A program made the position numbers and the translations under genes. From Aegilops tauschii subsp. strangulata (lineage: Eukaryota > Streptophyta > Magnoliopsida > Poales > Poaceae): 64,000 bases of DNA. Below, piece by piece: positions 11,747 through 21,800 of the stretch. Under the pieces are notes generated by a model. That model made no database searches and had not been told where the DNA came from. It saw nothing but the letters and a program-made list of their open reading frames with translations. Location of the stretch: the NCBI RefSeq assembly GCF_002575655.3, contig NC_053039.3, forward strand, positions 240,166,622 to 240,230,621, written 5' to 3'. Each line of letters begins with the position of its first letter. Position 1 is the stretch's first letter.

Positions 11747-13052
11747 GTAAGTGCATCTAGTGGCACCCATAGTTGGTTTTGGAGTGTTGACGACAAACGT
11801 GGTTGAGGGACTAATGTGTTTGTGAGATTCATACGAGAACACAGGTAGAAGTCCCTCATTGATTCGGTTTACCTATCAGAGATGACCCCTAAAACTGTAT
11901 GAAGACATTGAAGACAATGGTGGTTCGTGAAGACATTCACGTCAAAGATAATGACGTGTGAAGACATTCATTTGAAGTTAATGGAGTGCGAAGACATTGT
12001 TTCTTTTGTAGTTTCATTTTCATCTTTCTTGAGTCATAGGAACCACCGAACTGTTAATTGGGGTCCAACTGAACAAAGTCAGAAAACTGATGTGATGCTC
12101 AACCCAAATCCTATGTCTTTGAATGAAGACAATGAGAGAAAATCTTATCCAGAGTTGGATGAGTCAGCCTTGCTTGTAGTCCAAGTCAAGCTACCGCATG
12201 TGTTTGAAATCCGACCGTTGGACATGTGTCGGTTCCTTAGTGACCCAAGGTCATTTCGGGTATATAATGTTGGGTTGCCTCCTGGTTATAAATATCCCAC
12301 CCCGTAGACCATAAATTGGTGGCTGCTTAGAGTTAGTACACGACTTTTGTCGTTTGAGAGCAACCCACCTTCGAAGCCTTTGAGAGAGAATCCTTGCAAG
12401 GACAAAACCCAAAACACCCAAAGCCCAAAGAGTGTTGGCCTCACTGAAGTCTTTTTGTCCGCGTGATCTGAAGACTTAGGCGTCGCGTTCTGAGGATCCA
12501 AGAGTCATTGTGGATCGCCGGTGAACGAAGTCTGTGAAGGTTTGGAGATCTACCTTGAAGACTTACCAGAGTGATTAGGCGCGGACTAAGTGTCCTTAGC
12601 TCAAGAGGAACAATGTGAAGACGCGGTCTTCTGAGTTCAATCTCAGCCTCCCTAACTAGACGTACAGTTGTCACAACAACTAGAACTGGTCTACCAAATC
12701 CTTGTCTTTGCCAAGCGACTGGTTCTATCACTTCACCCTTCACTTACTGTTTAGCTTCGTGAAGTCATTGTTTGTCTGTCCTGTTTCACTTCAAAGTGTG
12801 AAGACATTCTCTGTGATTGCATATTTGGCTTCACAATGTCTTCCGATTCTAATCCATTGTACCTAGCTGCTATTTGTCTTCATGTTTACTCGGTACTATT
12901 TCCTAGACTATGACTTGGCTAGTGTAGTTTATCTTCTTCTCCATACTGCGTAGGTTGTACTTCGTTGTCTGTCTTCGAAGACATTGCCTGTATTGAAGAC
13001 ATTCATAAAAATCGCCTATTCACCCCCATCTACTCGATAACTAGCACTTTCA
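11747..13052 (+). repeat. LTR2 of the Maximus/SIRE-like array
   Basis: 1306 bp from TGTAAGTGCATCTAG to CTAGCACTTTCA. TATAAATA is at 12287-12294. It carries six GAAGACA motifs between 11901 and 12131. It has the block that LTR1 lacks. The base before it is not a polypurine tract but gag-like sequence, so this is either a 5' LTR of a separate insertion or a recombination joint. Confidence 0.78.
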
Positions 13053-13054
13053 AT

Positions 13055-13066
13055 AGGTATCAGAGA
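13055..13066 (+). other. Primer-binding site after LTR2
   Basis: AGGTATCAGAGA, two changes from the standard Met-type site. It is followed by the same leader words (GGTGCTCCCTTGTTCT) seen after LTR1. Confidence 0.65.
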
Positions 13067-13099
13067 AAGGTGCTCCCTTGTTCTATGTGATTCAGGCAG

Positions 13100-13921
13100 T
13101 TGGCAGCTTCAGGCATTGATCTATCTGGCCAAAAATTCTATGTACCATGGATAATGAGGATGATTAAGCTTCGCTCTTCAATCAACTATCAAGCTTCAAC
13201 GCGCAATTATGTTGTCTTCTTGCTTGAAGTTGATCTATCTCATGAAACCATCTATCCAGAAACTGCTAAGGAACCCATTCATGAAGATTATGCTGCCTTC
13301 CAAAGCTTCTCAGCACCCCTTGAAGCCATTCATGTGCCAAATCCCACTACTACTACTGGTCCCCTCATCGATCAACTTAGGCTGCCAAATTGTGCTCCTA
13401 CTGATGCAACCGCCAGCACAGTACCTAAAAGGCCTCAGAAGCGTGCTCGTGTTCTATATGATAGAGAATTTCTAGTTTCTCCTCATCAGAAGGAGGATAG
13501 GCATCATGACTGGATGAAGCGTGAGATGCAAAGTCTTCTTATGGATGTCAATCGCATTCGCAACCTCTCCACCAAGAATTCTTTTGTTGCTCATGAAGCC
13601 TGTCGGCGTGCCTGGAAGGGTCCCACTCTGCTCTGCTCTGAAGATGAACTCACTGCATATGGCTTCACTGAAAGATTCAAGTTGGACTCCAGTCCTCCAC
13701 AATTAGCAAGTTGGCATCCTACTCCGTCTATTGAAGATTTTGACTACTCTTCACCAGCTCCAACCGTTGTTGCACAAGTCGTTGATGAGGAGGACGGTGC
13801 CATGTCACCAGCTATGGCTTCACTACATCAAGATGTCGCATTAGGCCCAACTGCACGACCAAACTCCAACGTCGACCTGGCTGCCCCAACAACTTCACCA
13901 ACTCCTCCGAGGAACGCTTAG
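13100..13921 (+). pseudogene. 3' accessory frame of the short Maximus/SIRE-like body
   Basis: A 273-codon open frame begins only about 45 bp after the primer site, where gag should be. The protein is Pro/Thr-rich at both ends, with a central helical part (HHDWMKREMQSLLMDVNRIRNLS). It has no catalytic motif and no clear membrane segment. Its last 80 bases and the following 500 bp match the region before LTR1, which places it 3' of pol in the parent element, where SIRE-lineage elements carry an extra frame sometimes called envelope-like. The leader appears fused directly to it by an internal deletion at about 13094. Function unknown; not a host gene in my view. Confidence 0.55.
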
Positions 13922-14433
13922 GCACCCTATGTCTTCATTCCTTTTTGGTAATTCATTACAAAGGCGGGAGAAGCATATGGGTTGATAGTTTTCAAGCGGG
14001 TCTATATGGGTCGGGTGCTTATTTTTTGTTAAGTTTTGCAACTCTCATTCTTGAAGTGTTGGTTTTGAATTGTAACACTTAAGTCCAGATGGGACGTCTG
14101 CTACACTTTCTACTATCTTTGATTGCGTAGTTAAATTCCTATCTTATGCGCATGAAGTCATTATGCAGACGCGCATTTTACATTGTGCATGTCATTATCT
14201 TCAAAACATTTTTGTATCCACGATGAATTGTCTTCATGAATTGAAGGAGATCTCCACAAAGCAAAACCTGCAATGTACAACTCCATTCAAAGGCAAACTA
14301 CTTATATGCACATCTTCAGGGGGAGCCCTTTTAACTTCATGAAGTCAATGACCGCGTTCTTTAACTTTCACATATTTTTATCCCCATTGAAAGCTTCAAC
14401 CAGTTTGTCATCAATCACTAAAAAGGGGGAGAT
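13922..14433 (+). other. 3' untranslated stretch and polypurine tract before LTR3
   Basis: No coding content. It parallels 7745-8276 almost throughout, including 'cttcagggggagccc', and ends in the polypurine tract AAAAAGGGGGAGAT (14420-14433). Confidence 0.65.
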
Positions 14434-15024
14434 TGTAGGTGCATATAGTGTCACCCCTAGTTGGTTTTGGAGTATTGACGACAAATGTGGTCGAGGGACT
14501 AATGTGTTTGTGAGATTCATAGGAGAACACAGGTAGATGTCCCTCACTGATTCGGTTTACCTATCAGAGATGACCCCTAAAAATGTATGAAGACATTGAA
14601 GACAATGGTGGTTCGTAAAGACATTCGCGTCGAAGATAATGACGTGTGAAGACATTCACGTGAAGACAATGGAGTGCCAATACATTGTTTCTTTCGTAGT
14701 TTCATTTGCTTCTTTCTTAAGTCATAGGAACCACCAAACTGTTAATGGGGTCCAAGTGAACAAAGTCAGAAAAATGATGTGATGCTCAACCCAAATCATA
14801 TGTCTTCGAGTGTAGACAATGAGAGAAAATATTATCCAGAGTTGGATGAGTCAACCTTACTTGTAGCCCAAGTCAAGCAGCCGCGTATGTTTGAAATCCG
14901 ACCGCTGGACATGTGTCGGTTCCTTAGTGACCCGGGGTCTTTTCGGACATTTCATGCTGGGTTGCCTCCTGGCTATGAATAGCCCACCCCCACACCATAA
15001 ATTGGTGGCTGCTCATAGTTAGTA
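14434..15024 (+). repeat. LTR3 of the Maximus/SIRE-like array (truncated)
   Basis: It begins TGTAGGTGCATATAG and follows LTR2 for about 590 bp (by eye roughly 8% different), then stops within GGTGGCTGCTCATAGTTAGT. There it is joined to an inverted Copia fragment at 15025. Its TATA box is damaged (TATGAATA near 14974 instead of TATAAATA). About half of the LTR is missing. Confidence 0.75.
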
Positions 15025-16121
15025 GAAACTTTATTTTCTTATTAGGATGATTCTCCACTTCACTCTGAAATTCTTTGAACTTTTCAAATGTTTCACACTT
15101 ATGTTTCATCAAGTAGATATACCCATACCTACTCAAATCATCTGTGAAGGTTAGTAAATAACGATACCCGCCGCGTGCCTCAACACTCATTGGACCGCAT
15201 ACATCAATATGTATTATTTCCAATAAGTCATTAGCTCGCTCCATTGTTCCGGAGAATGGAGTTTTAGTCATCTTACCTATGAGGCATGGTTCGCAAGTAT
15301 CATTCATAATCAAGTGATTCCAAAAGTCCATCCGCATGGAGTTTCTTCATGCGCTTTACAACAATATGACCTAAATGGAAGTGCCACAAGTACGTTGCAC
15401 TATCATTATCAACTTTGCATCTTTTGGCATCAATATTATGAATATGTTTATCCCTACGATCGAGATTCAACAAGAATAGACCATTCATCAAAGGTGCGTG
15501 ACCATAAAAGATATTACTCATATAAATAGAACAACCATTATTCTCTGACTTAAACGTATAACCGTCTCGCATTAAACAAGATCCAGATATAATGTTCATG
15601 CTCAACGGTGGCACCAAATAACAATTATTGAGGTCTAAAACTAATCTCGAAGGTAGATGTAGAGGTAGTGTGCCGACGGTGATCACATCAACCTTGGAAC
15701 CATTCCCAACGCGCATTGTCACCTCGTCCTTAGCCAATCTTTGTTCATTCTGCAGCTCCTATTTTGAGTTACAAATATGAGCAACCGAACCAGTATCAAA
15801 TACCCAGGCGCTACTACGAGAATTGGTAAGGTACATATCAATAACATGTATATTAAATATACCTTTGTTCACTTTGCCATCCTTCTTATCTGCCAAGTAT
15901 TTGGGACAGTTCCGCTTCCAATGACCATTTCCTTTGCAGTAGAGGCACTCAGTTTCAGGTTTAGGTCCAACTTTGGGTTTCTTCACGGGAGCGGCAACTT
16001 GCTTGCCATTCTTCTTGAAGTTCCATTTCTTTCCCTTGCCCTTTTTCTTGAAACAAGTGGTCTTGTTAACCATCAACACTTGATGATCCTTCTTGATTTC
16101 TACCTCCGCTGATTTCAGCAT
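15025..16121 (-). pseudogene. gag zinc knuckle, protease and integrase N-part of Copia fragment H
   Basis: The frame at 16121-15759 holds an intact zinc knuckle (CLYCKGNGHWKRNC) and an intact protease active site (WVFDTGSVAHIC). A stop near 15761 is followed in the same sense by 15737-15300 (GAG-pre-integrase region, SMNIISGS, HLGHIVVKRMKKLHADGL). A frameshift near 15318 leads to the start of the integrase core (CEPCLIGKMTKTPF, FTDDLSRYGYIYLMKHK), cut at 15025. Fewer breaks than in G over the same region. Confidence 0.75.
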
Positions 16122-16698
16122 CGCGAAGAGCTCGGGAATCGTTTTGTCATCCCTTGCATATTATAGTTCATCACGAAGCCTTTGTAGCTTGGTGGCAGTG
16201 ACTGAAGAACTCTGTCAATAACACTCTCAACTGGAAGATCAATTCCCAACTGAGTCAAATGGTTATGATACCCAGACATTTTTAGTATGTGTTCACTGAC
16301 AAAACTATTCTCCTCCATCTTACAGCTATAGAACTTGTATGAGACTTCATATCTCTCAACCTAGGCATTTTCTTGAAATATCAATTTCAGTTCTTGGAAC
16401 ATCTCATATGCTCTGTGGCGTTCAAAACGTCTTTGAAGTCTCAGTTCTAGGTCGTAAAGCATGGCACACTGAACTATTGAGTAGTCATCAGATCGAGCCT
16501 GCCAGACGTTCATAACATCTGCAGCAGCTCCTGCAGCAGGTCTGTCACCTAGCGGTGCATCAAGGACATAATTATTTTGTGCAGCAATGAGGATAATCCT
16601 CAAGTTACAGACAAAGTCCGTGTATTTGCTACCATCATCTTTCAACTTAGCTTTCTCTTGGAACGCATTAAAATTCAAGGGAACGATAGCACGGGCCA
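16115..16698 (-). pseudogene. gag of Copia fragment H
   Basis: The start Met at 16698 gives MARAIVPLNFNAF, the same start as G's gag at 19730. Conserved blocks include NLRIILIAAQNNYVLDAPLGDRP and YEMFQELKLIFQ. A TAG at 16361-16363 interrupts it. The frame continues with HILKMSGYHNHLTQLGIDLP and LQSLPPSYKGFVMNYNMQGM. A frameshift near 16130 moves it to the frame at 16121. Confidence 0.75.
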
Positions 16699-16783
16699 TT
16701 GATCTACAACATAGATATGCAAAAACTATTAAGACTAAGTTCATGATAAATTTTAGTTCAAATAATCAAATTACTAATGAACT

Positions 16784-18520
16784 TGAAGGAAATATGCCAT
16801 AGAGGCAATAATAAAGTTGTTATTTATATTTCCTTATATCATGATAAATGCTTATTATTCATGCTGGAATTGTATTAACCGGAAACTTGATACATGTGTG
16901 GATACATAGACAAAACATCGTGTCACTAGTAAGCTCTACTAGACTAGCTCGTTAATCAAAGATGGTTATGTTTCCTAACCATAGATATGTGTTGTCATTT
17001 GATGAACGGGATCACATCATTAGGAGAATGATGTGATGGACAAGACCCATCCGTTAGCTTAGCATAATGATCGTTAAGTTTTATTGCTATTGCTTTCTTC
17101 ATGTCATATACATATTCCTTTGACTATGAGATTATGCAACTCCCGGATACCGGAGGAATACTTTTTGTGCTATCAAACGTCACAACGTAACTGGGTGATT
17201 ATAAAGATGCTCTACAGGTATCTTCGAAGGTGTTTGTTGGGTTGGCATAGATCGAGATTAGGATTTGTCAGTCCGAGTATCGGAGCGGTATCTCTGGGCC
17301 CTCTCGGTAATGCACATCATAATAAGCCTTGCAAGCAATGTGACTAATGAGTTAGTTGCAGGATGATGTATTATAGAACGAGTAAAGAGACTTACCGGTA
17401 ACAAGATTGAACTAGGTATGAAGATACTGACGATCGAATGTCGGGCAAGTAACAACCGATGACAAATGGAATAACATATGTTGTCATTACGATACGACCG
17501 ATAAAGATCTTCGTAGAATATGTGGGAACCAATATGAGCATCCAGGTTCCGTTGTTGGTTATTGACCGAAGAGGTGTCTCGGTCATGTCTACATAGTTCT
17601 CGAACACGTAGGGTCCGCACGCTTAGCGTTCGATGACGATTTTGTATTATATGAGTTATGTGATTTGGTGACCGAATGTTGTTTGGACTCCTGGATGAGA
17701 TCACGGACATGATGAGGAGTCTCGACATGGTCGAGAGGTAAAGATTCATATATAGGACGATGATATTCGAACACCAGAAGTGTTCTGGGGGTACCGGGTC
17801 CATATCGGGTCACCGGAAGGGGTTCAGGGCAACCCCCCGGCAACTATATGGGCCTAATGGGCCAAGAGGGGAAACACAACAGCCATCCCATATAGGCTGA
17901 ACCTGGAGGGGAAGGAAAGAGGTGAAGTGAGAAAGGAAGGGGAGGGATTCGGCCTCCCCTTCCTTCCCTCCACCCTCCTCCTTCCTTCCCCCTCCGGAAA
18001 TTATGGTAAGGGGGGTGAATAGGACTAGGGCCCCAAGTAGGATTCCTCCTACTTGGGCGCCCCCTTGGCTGCTCCATCTCCTTCCCACATATATATGAGG
18101 GGGGAGGCGCCTAGAACACACAACAACATCTGTTAGCCGTGTGCGACGCCTCCCTCCACAAATTACACCTCCGGTCATATCTTCATAGTGCTTAGGCGAA
18201 GCCCTGCGCGGATTACTTCACCATCACCATCACCACGCCATCGTGCTGACGGAACTCTCCCTCGACACTTTGTTGGATCAAGAGTTCGAGGGACGTCATC
18301 GAGCTGAACATGTGCAGAACTCGGAGGTGCCGTACGTTCGGTGCTTGATCGGTCGGAACGAGAAGAAGTTCGACTACATCAACCGTGTTGTCAAACGCTT
18401 CTGCTTTCGGTCTATGAGGGTACGTAGACACACTCTCCTCCTCTTGTTGCTATGCATCTCCTAGATAGATCTTGCGTGAGCGTAGGAGTTTTTTGAAATT
18501 GCATGCTACGTTTCCCAACA
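16784..18520 (+). repeat. 5' LTR of element G
   Basis: 1737 bp from TGAAGGAAATATGCC to TTTCCCAACA. The TATA-like TATATATG is at 18090-18097. A purine block followed by its complement (17933-17965) can form a 13-bp stem with a 7-base loop. Open frames on the minus strand here (for example 17258-17803, 17810-18178) are LTR shadows. Confidence 0.88.
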
Positions 18521-18521
18521 G

Positions 18522-18533
18522 TGGTATCGGAGC
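18522..18533 (+). other. Primer-binding site of element G
   Basis: TGGTATCGGAGC, one base from the standard Copia initiator-Met site, one base inside the 5' LTR. Confidence 0.8.
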
Positions 18534-19729
18534 TAGGTCTATGCGTAGATGATATGCACGAGTAGAACACAAATATTTGTGGGCGGTGATCGTCATACTG
18601 CTTACCACCAATGTATTATTTTGATTCGCCGGTATTGTTGGATGAAGTGGCCTGGACCAACCTTACATGACCACGTTCATGAGATCGGTTCGACTGACAG
18701 ACATGCAACTAGTTTTGCATAAAGGTGGATGGCGGGTGTCTGTTTCTCCAACTTTAGTTGAATCGAATTTGACTGCGGCCGGTCCTCTTTGAAGGTTAAA
18801 GCAACAAACTTGATAAATCACCATTGTGGTTTTGATGCATAGGTAAGAACGGTTCTTGCTAGAAGCCACGTAAAACTTGCAACAACAAAGTAGAGGACGT
18901 CTAACTTGTTTCTGCAGGGCATGTTGTGATGTGATATACGTTATTGCATGAGATGACCATGTTTTGTAGAAGTTGCTGGCAACTGGCAGGAGCCTTTTGG
19001 TTGTCTATTTATTGTATGAAATGCAAACGCCATGTAATTGCTTTACTTTATCACTATGCGTTAGCGATAGTTGTAGAAGCAATAGTTGGCGAGACGACCA
19101 CGACGCTACGATGGAGATGAAGGTGTCAAGCCGGTGACGATGGAGATCATGACGGTGCTTTGGAGATGGAGATCAAAGGCACAAGATGATGATGGCCATA
19201 TCATGTCACATATTTTGATTGCATGTGATGTTTATCTTTTATGCATCTTATTTTTCTTAGTACGGTGGTAGCATTATAAGATGATCCCTTACTAAAATTT
19301 CAAGGTATAAGTGTCCTCCTTGAGTATGCACCATTGTGACAGTTCGTCGTGCTGAGAGACCACGTGATGATTGGGTGTGCTAAGCTCTACGTTCACATAC
19401 AACGGGTGCAAGACAGTTTTGCACATTCGGAATACATGGGTTAAACTTGACAAGCCTAGCATGTACAGACATGGCCTCGGGATCCTGGACATCGAAAGGT
19501 TGAACATGAATCATATAGTAGATATGATCAACATAGAGATGTTCACCATTGAAGACTACTCCATCGCACGTGATGATCGGACATGGTTTGGTTGATTTGG
19601 ATCACGTAATCATTTAGATGACTTGAGGGATGTGTATCTAAGTGGGAGTTCTTAAGTAATATGATTAATTGAACTTAATTTATCACGAACTTAGTCCTGA
19701 TAGTTTTTGCATATCTATGTTGTAGATCA
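18534..19729 (+). other. Leader of element G
   Basis: About 1.2 kb of untranslated leader typical of Angela/WIS elements. I recognise no gene in it. The open frames at 19086-19271 and 19371-19595 are short and are not conserved in element F, whose leader (59510-60815, minus) aligns in parts, for example at 'gcctagcatgtacagacatggcctcgg'-type sequence. It presumably holds packaging signals; none can be pointed to. Confidence 0.55.
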
Positions 19730-20680
19730 ATGGCCCATGCTACCGTTCCCTTGAATTTTAATGCGTTCCTAGAGAAAGCTAAGTTGAAAGATGATGGTAG
19801 AAACTACATGGACTGGGTCCGTAACTTGAGGATTATCCTCATTGCTGCACAGAAGAAATATGTCATTGATGCACCGCTAGGTGAAAGGCCTGCTGCAGGA
19901 GCAGATGCTGATGTTATGAACGTCTGGCAAGCTCGATCTAATGACTACTCAATAGTTCATTGTACCATGATTTAAGGCTTAGAATCGGGACTTCAAAGAC
20001 GTTTTGAACGTCATGGACCATATGAGATGTTCCAGGAGTTGAAGTTAATATTTCAAGCAAATGCTCGAGTTGAGAGATATGAAGTCTCCAACAAGTTCTA
20101 TAGCAGCAAGATGGAGGAGAACAGTTCTGTCAGTGAACACATACTCAGAGTGTCTGGATATCATTATCACTTGACTCAGCTAGGAGTTAATCTTCCAGAT
20201 GATAGTGTTATTGACAGAGTTTTTCAATCACTGCCACCAAGCTACAAAGGCTTCGTGATGAACTACAATATGCAAGGGATGAATAAGACAATTCCCGAGC
20301 TCTTTGCTATGCTCAAAGCTGCGGAGGTAGAAATCAATAAGGAGCATCAAGTGTTGATGGTTAACAAGACCACTAGTTTCAAGAAAAAAGGCAAAGGAAA
20401 GAAGGGGAACTTCAAGAAGAATGGCAAGCAAGTTGCCACTCCCGGGAAGAAGCCCAATTCTGGACTAAGCCTGAAACTGAGTGCTTCTACTTTAAAGGGA
20501 CTGGTCACTAGAAGCGGAACTGCCCCAAGTATTCAGCGGATAAGAAGAATGGCAAAGTGAACAAAGGTATATGTGATATACATGTTATTGATGTGTACCT
20601 TACTAATGCTCGTAGTAGCGCATGGGTATTTGATATTGGTTCGGTTGCTCATATTTGTAACTCAAAACAGGGCTACGGAT
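19730..20680 (+). pseudogene. gag and protease start of element G
   Basis: The Met at 19730 (MAHATVPLNFNAF) opens gag. A break near 19973 (TAA) is followed by the frame from 20027 (MFQELKLIFQ, HILRVSGYHYHLTQLGVNLP) to 20560, including the Lys-rich segment FKKKGKGKKGNFKKNGKQ. The zinc knuckle around 20480-20530 is frame-broken. Just after it, at about 20620-20660, the protease active site reads FDIGSVAHIC. The DTG triad is DIG here, whereas fragment H has DTG. Confidence 0.78.
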
Positions 20681-20690
20681 TAAACGAAGA

Positions 20691-21800
20691 TTGGCTAAGG
20701 ACGAGGTGACGATGCGCATCGGGAATGGTTCCAAGGTCGATGTGATCGCCGTCGGCACGCTACCTCTACATCTACCTTCGGGATTAGTTTTAGACCTGAA
20801 TAATTGTTATTTGGTGTCAGTGTTGAGCATGAACATTATATCTGGATCTCATTTATTGCGGGACGGTTATTCATTTAAATCAGAGAATAATGGTTGTTCT
20901 ATTTATATGAGTAATATCTTTTATGGTCATGCACCCTTGAAGAGTGGTAAATTTTTGTTGAATCTCGATCGTGGTGATACACATATTCTAATATTAATGC
21001 CAAAAGATGCAAAGTTGATAATGATAGTGCAACATATTTGTGGCCCTGCCGTTTAGGTCATATTGGTGTAAAGCGCATGAAGAAACTCCAGGCAGATGGA
21101 CTTTTGAAATCACTTGATTATGAAACTTTTGATGCTTGCGAACCATGCCTCATGGGCAAGATGACTAAGACTCCGTTCTCCGGAACAATGGAGCGAGCCA
21201 CTGACTTATTGGAAATAATACATACCAATGTATGCGGCTCGATGAGTGTTGAGGCTTGCGGCGGGTATAGTTATTTTCTAACCTTCACAGATGATTTGAG
21301 CAGATATGGGTATATCTACTTGATGAAACACAAGTCTGAAATATTTGAAAAGTTCAAAGAATTTCAGAGTGAAGTGGAGAATCATCGTAACAAGAAAATA
21401 AAGTTTCTATGATCTGATCACGGAGGCGAATATTTGAGTTACGAGTTTAGCCTTCATTTAAAACAATGTGGAATAGTTTCACAACTCACGCCACCTGGAA
21501 CACCACAGCGTAATGGTGTGTCCAAACGTCGTAATCGCATTATTAGATATGGTGCTATCTATGATGTCTCTTACCGATTTACCACTATCGTTTTGGGGTT
21601 ATACATTTGAGAAAGCTGCATTCACGTTAAATAGGGCACCATCTAAATCCGTTGAGACGACACCGTATGAACTGTGGTTTGGCAAGAAACCTAAGTTGTC
21701 ATTTCTTAAAGTTTGGGGTTGCGATGCCTATGTGAAAAAGCTTCAGCCTGATAAGCTCGAACCCAAATCGGAGAAGCGCGTCTTCATATGATACCCAAAA
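20691..21800 (+). pseudogene. GAG-pre-integrase and integrase of element G
   Basis: 20691-21056 gives the pre-integrase block (MAKDEVTMRIGNGSKVDV, MNIISGSHLL). A frame change near 21045 leads to 21038-21412 with the zinc-binding part (RLGHIGVKRMKKLQADG, CEPCLMGKMTKTPF) and the core start (FTDDLSRYGYIYLMKHKSE). TGA at 21410 interrupts the core. 21513-21791 continues with ALLDMVLSMMSLTDLPLSFWGYT and the C-terminal ETTPYELWFGKKPKLSFLKVWGC. Confidence 0.78.

Larger units (their letters stand above)
7023..15024 (+). mobile_element. Element I: Maximus/SIRE-like Copia array with three LTRs
   Basis: Order on +: internal 3' region (7023-8276), LTR1 (8277-9476), gag-containing body (9477-11746), LTR2 (11747-13052), short body with a 3' accessory frame (13053-14433), LTR3 (14434-15024, cut). 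Polypurine tracts precede LTR1 and LTR3 but not LTR2. Initiator-Met-type primer sites follow LTR1 and LTR2. No protease, integrase or reverse transcriptase remains anywhere. LTR2 and LTR3 are more alike than either is to LTR1. Likely origin: recombination between LTRs, or insertion of one deleted copy into another. The lineage call rests on LTR sequence and the gag start. Confidence 0.75.
15025..16783 (-). mobile_element. Element H: internal fragment of an Angela/WIS-like Copia element, inverted
   Basis: Read on the minus strand it covers the end of the leader, gag, protease and the first part of integrase. It matches 19640-21412 of element G in opposite orientation. It has no LTR, primer site or reverse transcriptase. 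It is cut in the integrase core at 15025 (joined to LTR3) and in the leader at 16783 (joined to the start of G's 5' LTR). Confidence 0.8.

Noticed and set aside
17258..18178. Minus-strand frames of 181 and 122 codons
   Set aside because: Located in the 5' LTR of G, low complexity, broken in the 3' LTR copy.
18522..18533. Met-type and other primer sites as parts of tRNA genes
   Set aside because: Only 12-18 bases match a tRNA end and each lies directly inside an LTR; no cloverleaf could be drawn around them.
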